47,599 nucleotides of DNA from Oscillospiraceae bacterium (lineage in GTDB: Bacteria; Bacillota; Clostridia; Oscillospirales; Ruminococcaceae). The notes under the pieces are model-generated. The model saw nothing but the letters and a program-made list of their open reading frames with translations. It searched no databases and was not told where the DNA came from. The stretch is taken from assembly GCA_021769525.1 (NCBI GenBank), contig JAETSQ010000016.1:1-47599 (forward strand). The letters run 5' to 3'. Made by a program: the position numbers and the translations under genes. This document shows positions 39,050 through 46,324 of this stretch, one piece after another (positions within the stretch are counted from its first letter, which is position 1; every line of letters starts with the position of its first letter).

Positions 39050-40039
39050 TTACCTGCGTTTTCCGGAGCGTCCTCCCCCGGTGCCGCTCCGCTCCTCTCC
39101 GGTGAGGCTGAATCCTTCCCCGAAGCGCATCTCCCCGAACTTGGAGCTGAAGACGGTCCGGGACGGGAGGAGGTCCTCCTCATCGTCTTCGTCCTCTTCG
39201 TAGTCCTCCGGCTCCGGTTCCTTTCGGGCCGAGCGCCGCCTGGTAAAACGGGAGAGCAGCTCTTCCTCGTCCTCCTCGTCGTAATCGTCTTCATCCTCGT
39301 CTTCCTCCAGTTCCAGGCGCAGGGCCGGGCGTCTGGAGGGAGCTTTTTTGGCCGGCGGAGGAGGCGGGGGAGCGGTATATTCATCCTCCGGCTCCAGTTC
39401 GGGTTCCGGTCCCTCCACCTCCAGCACCGGCGGGGGCTCCGGTGCCTTCTTCACCGGGGGCTCCGGTGCCTTCTTCACCGGGGGCTCCGGTGCCTTCTTC
39501 ACCGGGGGCTCCGGCGGGGGGACGGGTTCCGGGGCGGGGGCGGCCTGCTTCGGTGCGGGGGCCGGGGCCTTTGCCGCCGGCTTGGGCTTCTCCTTGTGGG
39601 GCATACGGCTGATCTCTTCGATGTGGCTCTTGTACATATCAAAGAGCCCCTCCCGGAAGGCGCTGACCTCCTCCTTGAGCCGCTCATACTCGGCGGTCTC
39701 CCGGTCCAGGCGGGCGTGGGCTTCCTCGATGATATGGTCCGCCTCGGTGGTGGCGTCCCGCAGGATCACCTCCGCCTTGCTCCGGGAATCCTTGAGGATG
39801 CTGTCCCCCAGCTTCTGGGCGCCGATGAGGGCGGAGCGCAGGCTCTCCTCATCCTCCCGGTATTTTTCCAGGCTCTGGGCCAGGACCCCCATCTTCTCGG
39901 TGAGCTCCTGGTTCTCCTCCTGGAGGGCCTTTATGATCTCAATGGCCTTGGTGACGAACTCATCCACATCCTCGGTCCGGTATCCAAAGGCCATGGCTTT
40001 GCTAAATTCCACATCAAAAAATTTCTCCGGGACCACCAT
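39050..40039 (-). CDS. divIVA: DivIVA-domain protein with long Pro/Glu-rich tail
   Basis: Coiled-coil protein that marks poles and septa by sensing negative membrane curvature. The 329-residue product has the DivIVA N-terminus (KFFDVEFSKAMAFGYRTEDVDEFV) and a coiled coil to about residue 150. The rest is unlike B. subtilis DivIVA: a proline-rich part with three repeats of PPVKKAPE, encoded by 24-bp tandem repeats at 39441-39512, then an acidic stretch (EEDEDEDDYDEEDEEEL and DYEEDEDDEEDLL) and a basic end. The tail is presumably disordered and may bind partners. Position between ylmH and ileS is conserved. Confidence 0.93.
   Translation of the reverse strand: MVVPEKFFDVEFSKAMAFGYRTEDVDEFVTKAIEIIKALQEENQELTEKMGVLAQSLEKYREDEESLRSALIGAQKLGDSILKDSRSKAEVILRDATTEADHIIEEAHARLDRETAEYERLKEEVSAFREGLFDMYKSHIEEISRMPHKEKPKPAAKAPAPAPKQAAPAPEPVPPPEPPVKKAPEPPVKKAPEPPVKKAPEPPPVLEVEGPEPELEPEDEYTAPPPPPPAKKAPSRRPALRLELEEDEDEDDYDEEDEEELLSRFTRRRSARKEPEPEDYEEDEDDEEDLLPSRTVFSSKFGEMRFGEGFSLTGEERSGTGGGRSGKRR
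39441..39512. repeat. three 24-bp tandem repeats within divIVA
   Basis: Unit GGTGCCTTCTTCACCGGGGG plus CTCC, three identical copies at 39441-39464, 39465-39488 and 39489-39512, encoding eight residues each (PPVKKAPE in rotation). Identity at DNA level suggests recent expansion and possible length variation between strains. Confidence 0.92.
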
Positions 40040-40053
40040 ATGCGTTTACCCCC

Positions 40054-40815
40054 TTAGCTGTATTTTCGGAATCGTGTGCGCAGTCTTCCCTTTTTGCTGA
40101 GTCCGGTCTCCTCATCGTAAACAAATTTTCCCGTCCCCCGGATGGAGATCTTCTCCCCAGGCCGGATGATCCGGGTCCTGGAGGTTTCCGTCTGCCCGTC
40201 AATGGCCACCTGCCCGCCGGCGATCCGCTCCGCGGCAGCAGAGCGGGAAAGTCCCGCCAGAAAGGCCACCACGCAGTCCAGCCGCAGCGAGGACACCGAG
40301 CCGGATACCTCGGTAAAGCGCCGCGCGGCGCCGCTGTGGGAGAGGGGTTCCCGGCAGACGACACCCACCCGCCCCGCCTGGGTCAGCTGGGTGAGGACCA
40401 CATCCGCCGCCGGGCCGGTGAGGTAGATGCGGGCGCTCCCCTCCTCCAGGAGGATGTCCCCCACCGTCTCCCGCCGCAGCTCCAGCCCCAGCACCGCCCC
40501 CAGGAAGTCCCGGTGGGCCGGCTTGTCCTGGCGCCGGAAGACGGCCTCCACGCACCGGATGGGGAAATCCCGGTCCCCAAGGCCCCGGTCCTCCCAGGGG
40601 GAAAGCCCCAGAAAGACCCGCTCCGCGTCCTCGTAGCCGCCGTAAAAGCGGTGGAAAACAGGGCTCTTCCCCAGGGCGTCCCGGCAGACCTTCTGCTGGA
40701 ACTCGTCCAAAAAGCCCAGGTAGCAGGGCTTGTCCTGACTCACGCACCGGCGCTGCAGGTCAGCAAGGCGGGAAAGGATCAGTTCCTCTCCCTCCCTGTT
40801 AGAAGTATACGCCAT
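40054..40815 (-). CDS. ylmH: YlmH-type S4-domain RNA-binding protein
   Basis: 253-residue homologue of B. subtilis YlmH, reported to bind RNA and act in ribosome rescue. Signs: an N-terminal domain with YLGFLDEFQQKVCRDAL and FYGGYEDAERVFLGLSP, a middle domain with AHRDFLGAVLGLELRRETVGDI, and a C-terminal S4 domain with RLDCVVAFLAGLSRSAAAERIAGGQVAIDG. Its start overlaps the end of sepF by 17 bp. Position sepF-ylmH-divIVA matches the family, although ylmG is missing. Confidence 0.92.
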   Translation of the reverse strand: MAYTSNREGEELILSRLADLQRRCVSQDKPCYLGFLDEFQQKVCRDALGKSPVFHRFYGGYEDAERVFLGLSPWEDRGLGDRDFPIRCVEAVFRRQDKPAHRDFLGAVLGLELRRETVGDILLEEGSARIYLTGPAADVVLTQLTQAGRVGVVCREPLSHSGAARRFTEVSGSVSSLRLDCVVAFLAGLSRSAAAERIAGGQVAIDGQTETSRTRIIRPGEKISIRGTGKFVYDEETGLSKKGRLRTRFRKYS

Positions 40816-41320
40816 GGCTGCCCAGCTCGTCGATCATGGTCTCCCCCATAACGTTCACGTTGCAGGGGGTGATGATATAGGTGGAGTTGGCCACCGGCTT
40901 TATCTGCCCGCCGTTGGTGTAGGCCACGCCGCTGAGGAAGTCCACCAGCCGCCGCTTCAGGTCCGGGGTGACCGCCTCCAGGTTCAGCAGCACCGCCCGC
41001 TTGGCGATGAGATGGTCGGCGATGCCGCTGGCATCCTCAAAGCGCTCCGGCTTCACCACCACCACCTGGTACTGGCTGCTGCTGTGGATGCTCACCACCT
41101 TGCTGGCAGGCTCCGGTTCCGGCTCCGGCATCGTGAAGGCGGAGGGAACGGGAGCGGGAGCAGGGGCGCGGCGGCCGGAGGCGCCTCCAAATCTGGGGGC
41201 GTCGTCCTCGTCCTCGTCGTCCGGCTCGTCAAAGTCCCTGTCGTAGTCCAGATCGTCCTCGTCGTCGTACTCGTCCTCCGGGATCCCCATGAATCCCTTG
41301 AACTTGTTCATAAAGCCCAT
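40799..41320 (-). CDS. sepF: cell division protein SepF
   Basis: Membrane-binding protein that bundles and aligns FtsZ filaments. The 173-residue product starts with the amphipathic helix MGFMNKFKGFMGIPEDE, has an acidic linker (EYDDEDDLDYDRDFDEPDDEDEDD) and an Ala/Pro-rich part, then the conserved core: VVVVKPERFEDASGIADHL, RAVLLNLEAVTPDLKRRLVDFLSGVAYTNGG and STYIITPCNVNVMG. ATG 41320 has AAGGAG about 8 nt upstream, and the open codons before it are not used. Confidence 0.95.
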   Translation of the reverse strand: MGFMNKFKGFMGIPEDEYDDEDDLDYDRDFDEPDDEDEDDAPRFGGASGRRAPAPAPVPSAFTMPEPEPEPASKVVSIHSSSQYQVVVVKPERFEDASGIADHLIAKRAVLLNLEAVTPDLKRRLVDFLSGVAYTNGGQIKPVANSTYIITPCNVNVMGETMIDELGSHGVYF

Positions 41321-41367
41321 GGCCCTTCTCCTTCCAAACCGAAGGGAACCGGACACCCGGCGGTCCT

Positions 41368-42081
41368 TCAGCTTCTTTTTCCAAATATCCCGGTTCCGAT
41401 CCGGACGAGGTTCGCGCCGTGGCGTACCGCCAGCTGATAATCGCCGGTCATTCCCATAGATAAAGTTTCCATACTGATATTATCTATTTTCTTGCCCTTT
41501 ATGTCAACAAATATTTTGTGCATCCGGTCAAAATAACGCTCCGTCTCCAAACTATTTTGCAGAAAAGGGGGGATGCACATAAGCCCCTTTACCCGCAGGG
41601 CGGAAAAACCGGCGGCATTTTCCAGGAGGCGCTCCAGGCCGTCCCGGTCCGCTCCGGTCTTGGAGCTTTCCCCGCCGATGTTCACCTCCAGCAGGACATC
41701 CAGGGTGATTCCCAGCCCCGCCGCCCGTTTCTGGAGCTCCTGGGCCAGGTGGAGGCTGTTCACCGACTGGACACAACTGACCCTGCCCAGGATCTGCCGC
41801 ACCTTGTTGGTCTGGAGGGTGCCGATAAAGTGGATGTGCTCCGGGCCGAAGGCGTAGCGATCTGCCTTTTCCAGCAGCTCCTGGGCCCGGTTCTCCCCAA
41901 AGAGGCGCACCCCCTCCTCCCAGGCCACATTCACCAGCTCCGGCGGCACCGTCTTGGTCACCGCCATCAGGCGCACCTCCTGGGGGTCCCTCCCGGCGGA
42001 CCGGGCCGAATCGGCCAGGCGGTCCCTTATCTCCCGGAGGTTCGCCCGGATCTCCTCAGGGGTTGATCGGCTTTCCATCAT
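41368..42081 (-). CDS. yggS: PLP homeostasis protein, YggS/YlmE family
   Basis: Binds pyridoxal phosphate on a TIM barrel without known catalysis and helps control free PLP. The 237-residue product shows LMAVTKTVPPE with the PLP lysine, FGENRAQELLEK, HFIGTLQTNKVRQIL, LLEVNIGGESSKTG, and the phosphate-binding end LSMGMTGDYQLAVRHGANLVRIGTGIFG. It is first of the ylmE-sepF-ylmH-divIVA run. It starts inside the end of the HlyD-like gene (26-bp overlap), so translation is probably coupled. Confidence 0.95.
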   Translation of the reverse strand: MMESRSTPEEIRANLREIRDRLADSARSAGRDPQEVRLMAVTKTVPPELVNVAWEEGVRLFGENRAQELLEKADRYAFGPEHIHFIGTLQTNKVRQILGRVSCVQSVNSLHLAQELQKRAAGLGITLDVLLEVNIGGESSKTGADRDGLERLLENAAGFSALRVKGLMCIPPFLQNSLETERYFDRMHKIFVDIKGKKIDNISMETLSMGMTGDYQLAVRHGANLVRIGTGIFGKRS

Positions 42082-43261
42082 AAAGATCCGTCCCTTCTAC
42101 GATCACTTCGTCAAACAGATTCAGCTGGTCGGAGCTCCCGTACTGGGTCCTGCAAAGGTAGTAATCCGGGCCGGTGTAGATGATGTCCACCGTCTTGAAC
42201 TTCACGCTGTACCCGGATTTGACATAGACCCCCTTCTGGCCGTCCAGGATGCGCAGGGCCCTGCGGGAGATGCGCAGCCCCTTGTAATTGCTGAAGGAGA
42301 CCTTCACGCTGGCGGTGCGGTGGGATACGGCGTCCGGGGTGATGCTGGTGCTCTGGATCACCGCCAGGGCGTCCCCCTTTTCATCCGTCTTCAGCCGGAT
42401 CACCTTTCCGGGCACGGCCTGCTCTCCGCCGCCGATGAAGGTCAGTTCCACCTTGGCCCCCACGTAAAAGGATTCCACGCTGGCCTTGGGGATGATGGTG
42501 GCGTAGTACCAGGTAAAGTCGGTGACGCTTTTCCCGAAGGAATCGGGCTTGCCGGGGTAATCCAGGGCGAGGATCTCCCGCAGGGAGGCGGTATCCAGCT
42601 CCTCCAGGAGCTTCGGGGTATAGGTCTCCTCGTAGCCGTCCACATACCGGGAGAAGTACCCCACCTTGGGGGAGTAGATGTTCTGCCCTCCCCCGCCGCC
42701 GGCCAGCTCGCTGTTCAGCTCCCGGATGCGCTCCTCAAAACCGGTATTCTGCCCCGTCACCAGCTGCTGCCGGCCGATGTCCTCCACCAGGGCCAGGTGG
42801 AGCCGGGAGACCTCCTCCATGTCCTTTTGGGCGGCGCTCTGGGTCAGCCGCCGCAGGGAGATGGCGATCTCCCGGTTCAGGGATTCCACATCCGCGGTCC
42901 GGCTGGTATCGGTGGAGCGCTGGATGGCCTCCAGCAGATCCCGCTCCTGGCGGACGACCCCCCGGTTCACCGCTGCCGCCGCCTCCTCCTGGGAGGAGAA
43001 GACCTGGGCGATGGGGGTATCCGCCCGGAACTTTTCCCCCTCCTCCAGGAGGTAGCGCACCTGGCCGCCGGCGGCCTGGGGGATCTCCTCCTCCGTCCGC
43101 ACCAGCAGCCCCTCGGTATTGCAGTACCGGGCGATCTCGAACTCGTAGGCGTTTTCGGTCCGGTAGCCGCTGGTGAGGCCGCGCCAGCCCTGGAAGGCGG
43201 CAAATACCAGCACAAAGAGGACCAAGAGAAGGGTGGCCAGCTTGGTGGTGAAGGTGTTCAT
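42056..43261 (-). CDS. HlyD-like membrane-anchored protein, 401 aa
   Basis: N-terminal membrane helix (LATLLLVLFVLVFAAFQGW), then a half-lipoyl segment (ARYCNTEGLLVRTEEEIPQAAGGQVRYLLEEGEKFRADTPIAQVFS), a helical hairpin of about 80 residues, and a beta-barrel C-terminal part (VGAKVELTFIGGGEQAVPGKVIRLKTD, LRISRRALRILDGQKGVYVKSG). This is the plan of HlyD/membrane-fusion proteins, but no transporter gene is near. It takes the place where ylmD stands in B. subtilis. ATG overlaps the miaA stop (ATGA), so it belongs to the mutSL-miaA operon. Its role is unknown and may concern the cell envelope. Confidence 0.8.
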   Translation of the reverse strand: MNTFTTKLATLLLVLFVLVFAAFQGWRGLTSGYRTENAYEFEIARYCNTEGLLVRTEEEIPQAAGGQVRYLLEEGEKFRADTPIAQVFSSQEEAAAAVNRGVVRQERDLLEAIQRSTDTSRTADVESLNREIAISLRRLTQSAAQKDMEEVSRLHLALVEDIGRQQLVTGQNTGFEERIRELNSELAGGGGGQNIYSPKVGYFSRYVDGYEETYTPKLLEELDTASLREILALDYPGKPDSFGKSVTDFTWYYATIIPKASVESFYVGAKVELTFIGGGEQAVPGKVIRLKTDEKGDALAVIQSTSITPDAVSHRTASVKVSFSNYKGLRISRRALRILDGQKGVYVKSGYSVKFKTVDIIYTGPDYYLCRTQYGSSDQLNLFDEVIVEGTDLYDGKPINP

Positions 43262-44223
43262 GGTGTCCCTCCCGGTGTATCCGAATACAGCTCCCGCCGG
43301 ACGGTCTCCAGCGCTTCCCGGAGCAGGGCGTCCTCATCCGGAAAGGTATCGGTAAAGAGCCAGTGGATGGCCTTTTCCCGCCGGAACCAGGTGAGCTGCC
43401 GCTTGGCGTAGTTGCGGCTTTCCTGCTTGAGGCGCTCCACCGCCTCCGGAAGGCTCTGCCGCCCCGCCAGGTACTCCCGCAGCTCCTTGTAGCCGATGGC
43501 CTGAGCGGCGGTGACGGAAAGCTCCTTTTCCAAAAGCCCCCTGGCCTCCTCCACCAGCCCCCGCTCCAGCATCCGGTCCACCCGCAGGTCGATGCGCTCG
43601 TAGAGCTTTTGTCGGTCCCGGCAGGCAAGGCCCAGCATACAGGTGCGGTAGGGGGGCGGCACCGACCGGGAGCGGCGGTTGTGCTCGCTGATGGGGATGC
43701 CGGTGAGGCGGCAGACCTCGATGGCCCGTATCACCCGGCCCAGGTTGTTCTCATGGATAGCGGCGGCGCTCTCCGGGTCGCAGTCCAAGAGGATACGGTA
43801 CACCGCCCCGTTCCCCTCCCGCGCCGCCAGCTCCCGCAGCTCCCGGCGCAGCCCCTCATCGGAGGGCATGGGGGAAAACTGGATGTGGTCGGTGATGGCG
43901 CGGATGTAGAGCCCCGTCCCCCCGGTGAGGATGGGGAGCTTGCCCCGCCTGCCGATCTCCAGGATCAGGGGGCGGGCCAGGGCGGCGTAATCCGCCACCG
44001 AAAAGGTCTGGGAGGGGTCCAGTACATCGATGAGATGGTGGGGGACCCCCTCCGTCTCCTCCGGCGTGGGCTTGGCGGTCCCGATGTCCATCCCCCGGTA
44101 CATCTGCATCGAGTCGGCGGAGACCACCTCCCCATCCAGAGCCTGGGCCAGGCGGACCGAAAGGGCGGTCTTTCCGGAGGCAGTGGGGCCCGCTACCACC
44201 AGCAGGGGCTGCTTTGCCGTCAT
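43258..44223 (-). CDS. miaA: tRNA dimethylallyltransferase
   Basis: Adds a dimethylallyl group to A37 of tRNAs reading UNN codons. 321 residues with the P-loop GPTASGKTALSV (residues 12-23), DSMQMYRGMDIGTAKPT, the substrate region PHHLIDVLDP, LILTGGTGLYI-like sequence (PILTGGTGLYIRAI) and the tRNA-binding segment RNYAKRQLTWFRRE. It lies 36 nt after mutL and overlaps the next gene by 4 nt. The mutS-mutL-miaA order is common in bacteria. Confidence 0.96.
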   Translation of the reverse strand: MTAKQPLLVVAGPTASGKTALSVRLAQALDGEVVSADSMQMYRGMDIGTAKPTPEETEGVPHHLIDVLDPSQTFSVADYAALARPLILEIGRRGKLPILTGGTGLYIRAITDHIQFSPMPSDEGLRRELRELAAREGNGAVYRILLDCDPESAAAIHENNLGRVIRAIEVCRLTGIPISEHNRRSRSVPPPYRTCMLGLACRDRQKLYERIDLRVDRMLERGLVEEARGLLEKELSVTAAQAIGYKELREYLAGRQSLPEAVERLKQESRNYAKRQLTWFRREKAIHWLFTDTFPDEDALLREALETVRRELYSDTPGGTP

Positions 44224-44259
44224 CCTCTCCCGCCTCCTTGCACACTTAGGCCTGTCCGC

Positions 44260-46287
44260 TCAAACGATGCGTCCGAACATCTTTTCCAGCTCCCGCCGGG
44301 TCATGGCGATCATCACCGGCCGCCCGTGGGGGCAGTTGCGGACGCCGGGGTTCGCCGCCAATTGGTCCAGCAGCTCCTGCTGCTCCGCCTCACCCGAAAA
44401 GCTGTTTCCCTTTACAGCAGCCTTGCAGGCGATGGAGTGGTACAGTTCATCAAAAAAGCCCAGTTCCAGGCGGGCATGGTTTTTGTAGAGGAGCTCCGCC
44501 ATCTCCAGCACCGTGTCCTCCAGCCGGTCCGGCTCCAGGATGGAGGGGACCTCCCGCACCAGCACCGACCCGTCCCCAAAGTCCTCGATGCCAAAGCCCG
44601 CCTGTTCCGCCGCCGCCAGGTTCTGCACCAGGGCTCCGTACCGGTCCTTGGGCATGGAGACCCGCACCGAGGTGAGGAGCAGCTGGCGGGGTACCTCCCC
44701 GGCGGCCTGCTGGGCCCGGAGCTTTTCAAAGAGCAGCCGCTCGTGGGCGGCGTGCTTATCGATGAGGAGCAGTTCCCCCTCCCGTTCCGCCAGGATGTAG
44801 GTGTGGAACGCCTCCCCGATGAGGCGCAGGGGCCGGGGCGCGGGGGTGGCCGGAGCAGACGCTTCCCCTGCCCCCATGGGCTCCGCTGGCGGCAAAGGTT
44901 CTTCCCTTTCCACGGCGGGGACAGCCGGGGCCAGAGGCTCTGGAACAGGCTCATCCTCCCGGACCTCCCAGGCGATGGGCACCCTGGGGTGCCGCCCCTT
45001 CCCCACCGACGGCCGCAGGATCTCCCGCCGGGGCACCGACTCCCGGTACAGGCTTTCGCCGGGGTTCTCCTCCCGCAGCAGCACCGGGCCGGAGGAGGGC
45101 TTTTCCTCCGGGGCCGGGGCCCTCTCCACCACGGAGGGCGCCGGGGCCTTGGGCTTTGGGGGGAGGGCGGCGGCCCGGCGGTATTCCTCCGCGGTCATCC
45201 GCTGCTGTTCCCCCGCCAGGGGACGGTTTTTCAGCGCAAAGGGGGTGAGGCGGCTCTGGTAGCTGCGGCTGGTGTCCCGCGCCTGGGTGGCGCCGGTCAA
45301 GGCGGCCAGAGCGCCCTTGCAGGCGTGGTAGACCCCCTGGAAGACCAGCCTTTCATCCGAGAGCTTCACCTCCAGCTTGGCGGGGTGGACGTTCACATCC
45401 ACCATGCCGAAGGGGATCTCCAGATCCAGGACACAGCCGGGGAATTTCCCGGTCATCAGGCTGTTCTTGTAGGCTTCCTCCAGGGCCGCCATCATGGTGC
45501 CGCTCTTTACATACCGGCGGTTGATAAAAAAATGCTCCATCCCGCGGGTCGCCTTGGCACACTCCGGTTTGGTGATAAATCCGGAGACGGCAAGGCCCTC
45601 CAGGCTCTGGCCCTCCACCGGGATGAGGCCACCGGAAAACTCCCCGCCATACACCCCATAGATGGCGGAAAGGAGCTCCCCGTCCCCCGGTGTCTGGAGC
45701 TTTTTCTGGCCCTCCCGGATAAATTTGAAGGCCACCTCCGGGTGGGAAAGGGCCAGGCGGTCCAGCAGGGCAGCGATGGCGTTCCCCTCGGTGCTGTCCT
45801 TTTTGAGAAACTTCACCCGGGCGGGGACGTTGTAAAAGAGGTCCCGGACGATGATGGTGGTCCCCATGGGACAGCCGGCGTCGTCCATCCGGCCCTCCAC
45901 CCCCCCGGCGATCTCGTACCGGGTGCCCAGGGGCTCCTCCTTGGTCCGGGTCAGCAGCTCCACCCGGCTCACCGCGCAGATGGAGGCCAGGGCCTCCCCC
46001 CGGAACCCCAGGGTGCCGATCTGTCCCAGGTCCTCCTGGGTGCGGACCTTACTGGTGGCGTGGCGCAGGAAGGCGGTGGGGACATCCTCCCGGAGGATGC
46101 CGCAGCCGTTATCGGTGACGCGGATGAACCGCACCCCGCCGCTTTGTATCTCCACCGTGATGGCGGTGGCGCCGGAATCGATGGCGTTTTCCACCAGCTC
46201 CTTCACCACCGAGGAGGGGCGTTCGATGACCTCTCCCGCGGCGATAAGCTCGGCGGTCTCCCGGTCCAGCAGCCGGATCCTTGCCAT
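44260..46287 (-). CDS. mutL: DNA mismatch repair protein MutL
   Basis: GHKL ATPase that links MutS recognition to strand removal. The 675-residue product has VKELVENAIDSGATAI, DNGCGI, GFRGEALASI and RTKEEPLGTRYEI in the N-terminal domain, a Pro/Glu-rich linker (about 370-480), and a C-terminal endonuclease domain with DKHAAHERLLFE (the D-x-H-A-x2-E-x4-E metal motif, with K in place of the usual Q or M) and NCPHGRPVMI. The intact motif indicates nicking activity, as in most bacteria without MutH. ATG 46287 follows AAAGGGGGGG by about 5 nt. Confidence 0.97.
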   Translation of the reverse strand: MARIRLLDRETAELIAAGEVIERPSSVVKELVENAIDSGATAITVEIQSGGVRFIRVTDNGCGILREDVPTAFLRHATSKVRTQEDLGQIGTLGFRGEALASICAVSRVELLTRTKEEPLGTRYEIAGGVEGRMDDAGCPMGTTIIVRDLFYNVPARVKFLKKDSTEGNAIAALLDRLALSHPEVAFKFIREGQKKLQTPGDGELLSAIYGVYGGEFSGGLIPVEGQSLEGLAVSGFITKPECAKATRGMEHFFINRRYVKSGTMMAALEEAYKNSLMTGKFPGCVLDLEIPFGMVDVNVHPAKLEVKLSDERLVFQGVYHACKGALAALTGATQARDTSRSYQSRLTPFALKNRPLAGEQQRMTAEEYRRAAALPPKPKAPAPSVVERAPAPEEKPSSGPVLLREENPGESLYRESVPRREILRPSVGKGRHPRVPIAWEVREDEPVPEPLAPAVPAVEREEPLPPAEPMGAGEASAPATPAPRPLRLIGEAFHTYILAEREGELLLIDKHAAHERLLFEKLRAQQAAGEVPRQLLLTSVRVSMPKDRYGALVQNLAAAEQAGFGIEDFGDGSVLVREVPSILEPDRLEDTVLEMAELLYKNHARLELGFFDELYHSIACKAAVKGNSFSGEAEQQELLDQLAANPGVRNCPHGRPVMIAMTRRELEKMFGRIV

Positions 46288-46324
46288 GGCGTCCCCCCCT
46301 TTCCGGTAAATTTCCGCTTTTTCT

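Noticed and set aside
39441-39512. CRISPR-like array
   Set aside because: The 24-bp repeats are contiguous without spacers and encode in-frame PPVKKAPE units of DivIVA.
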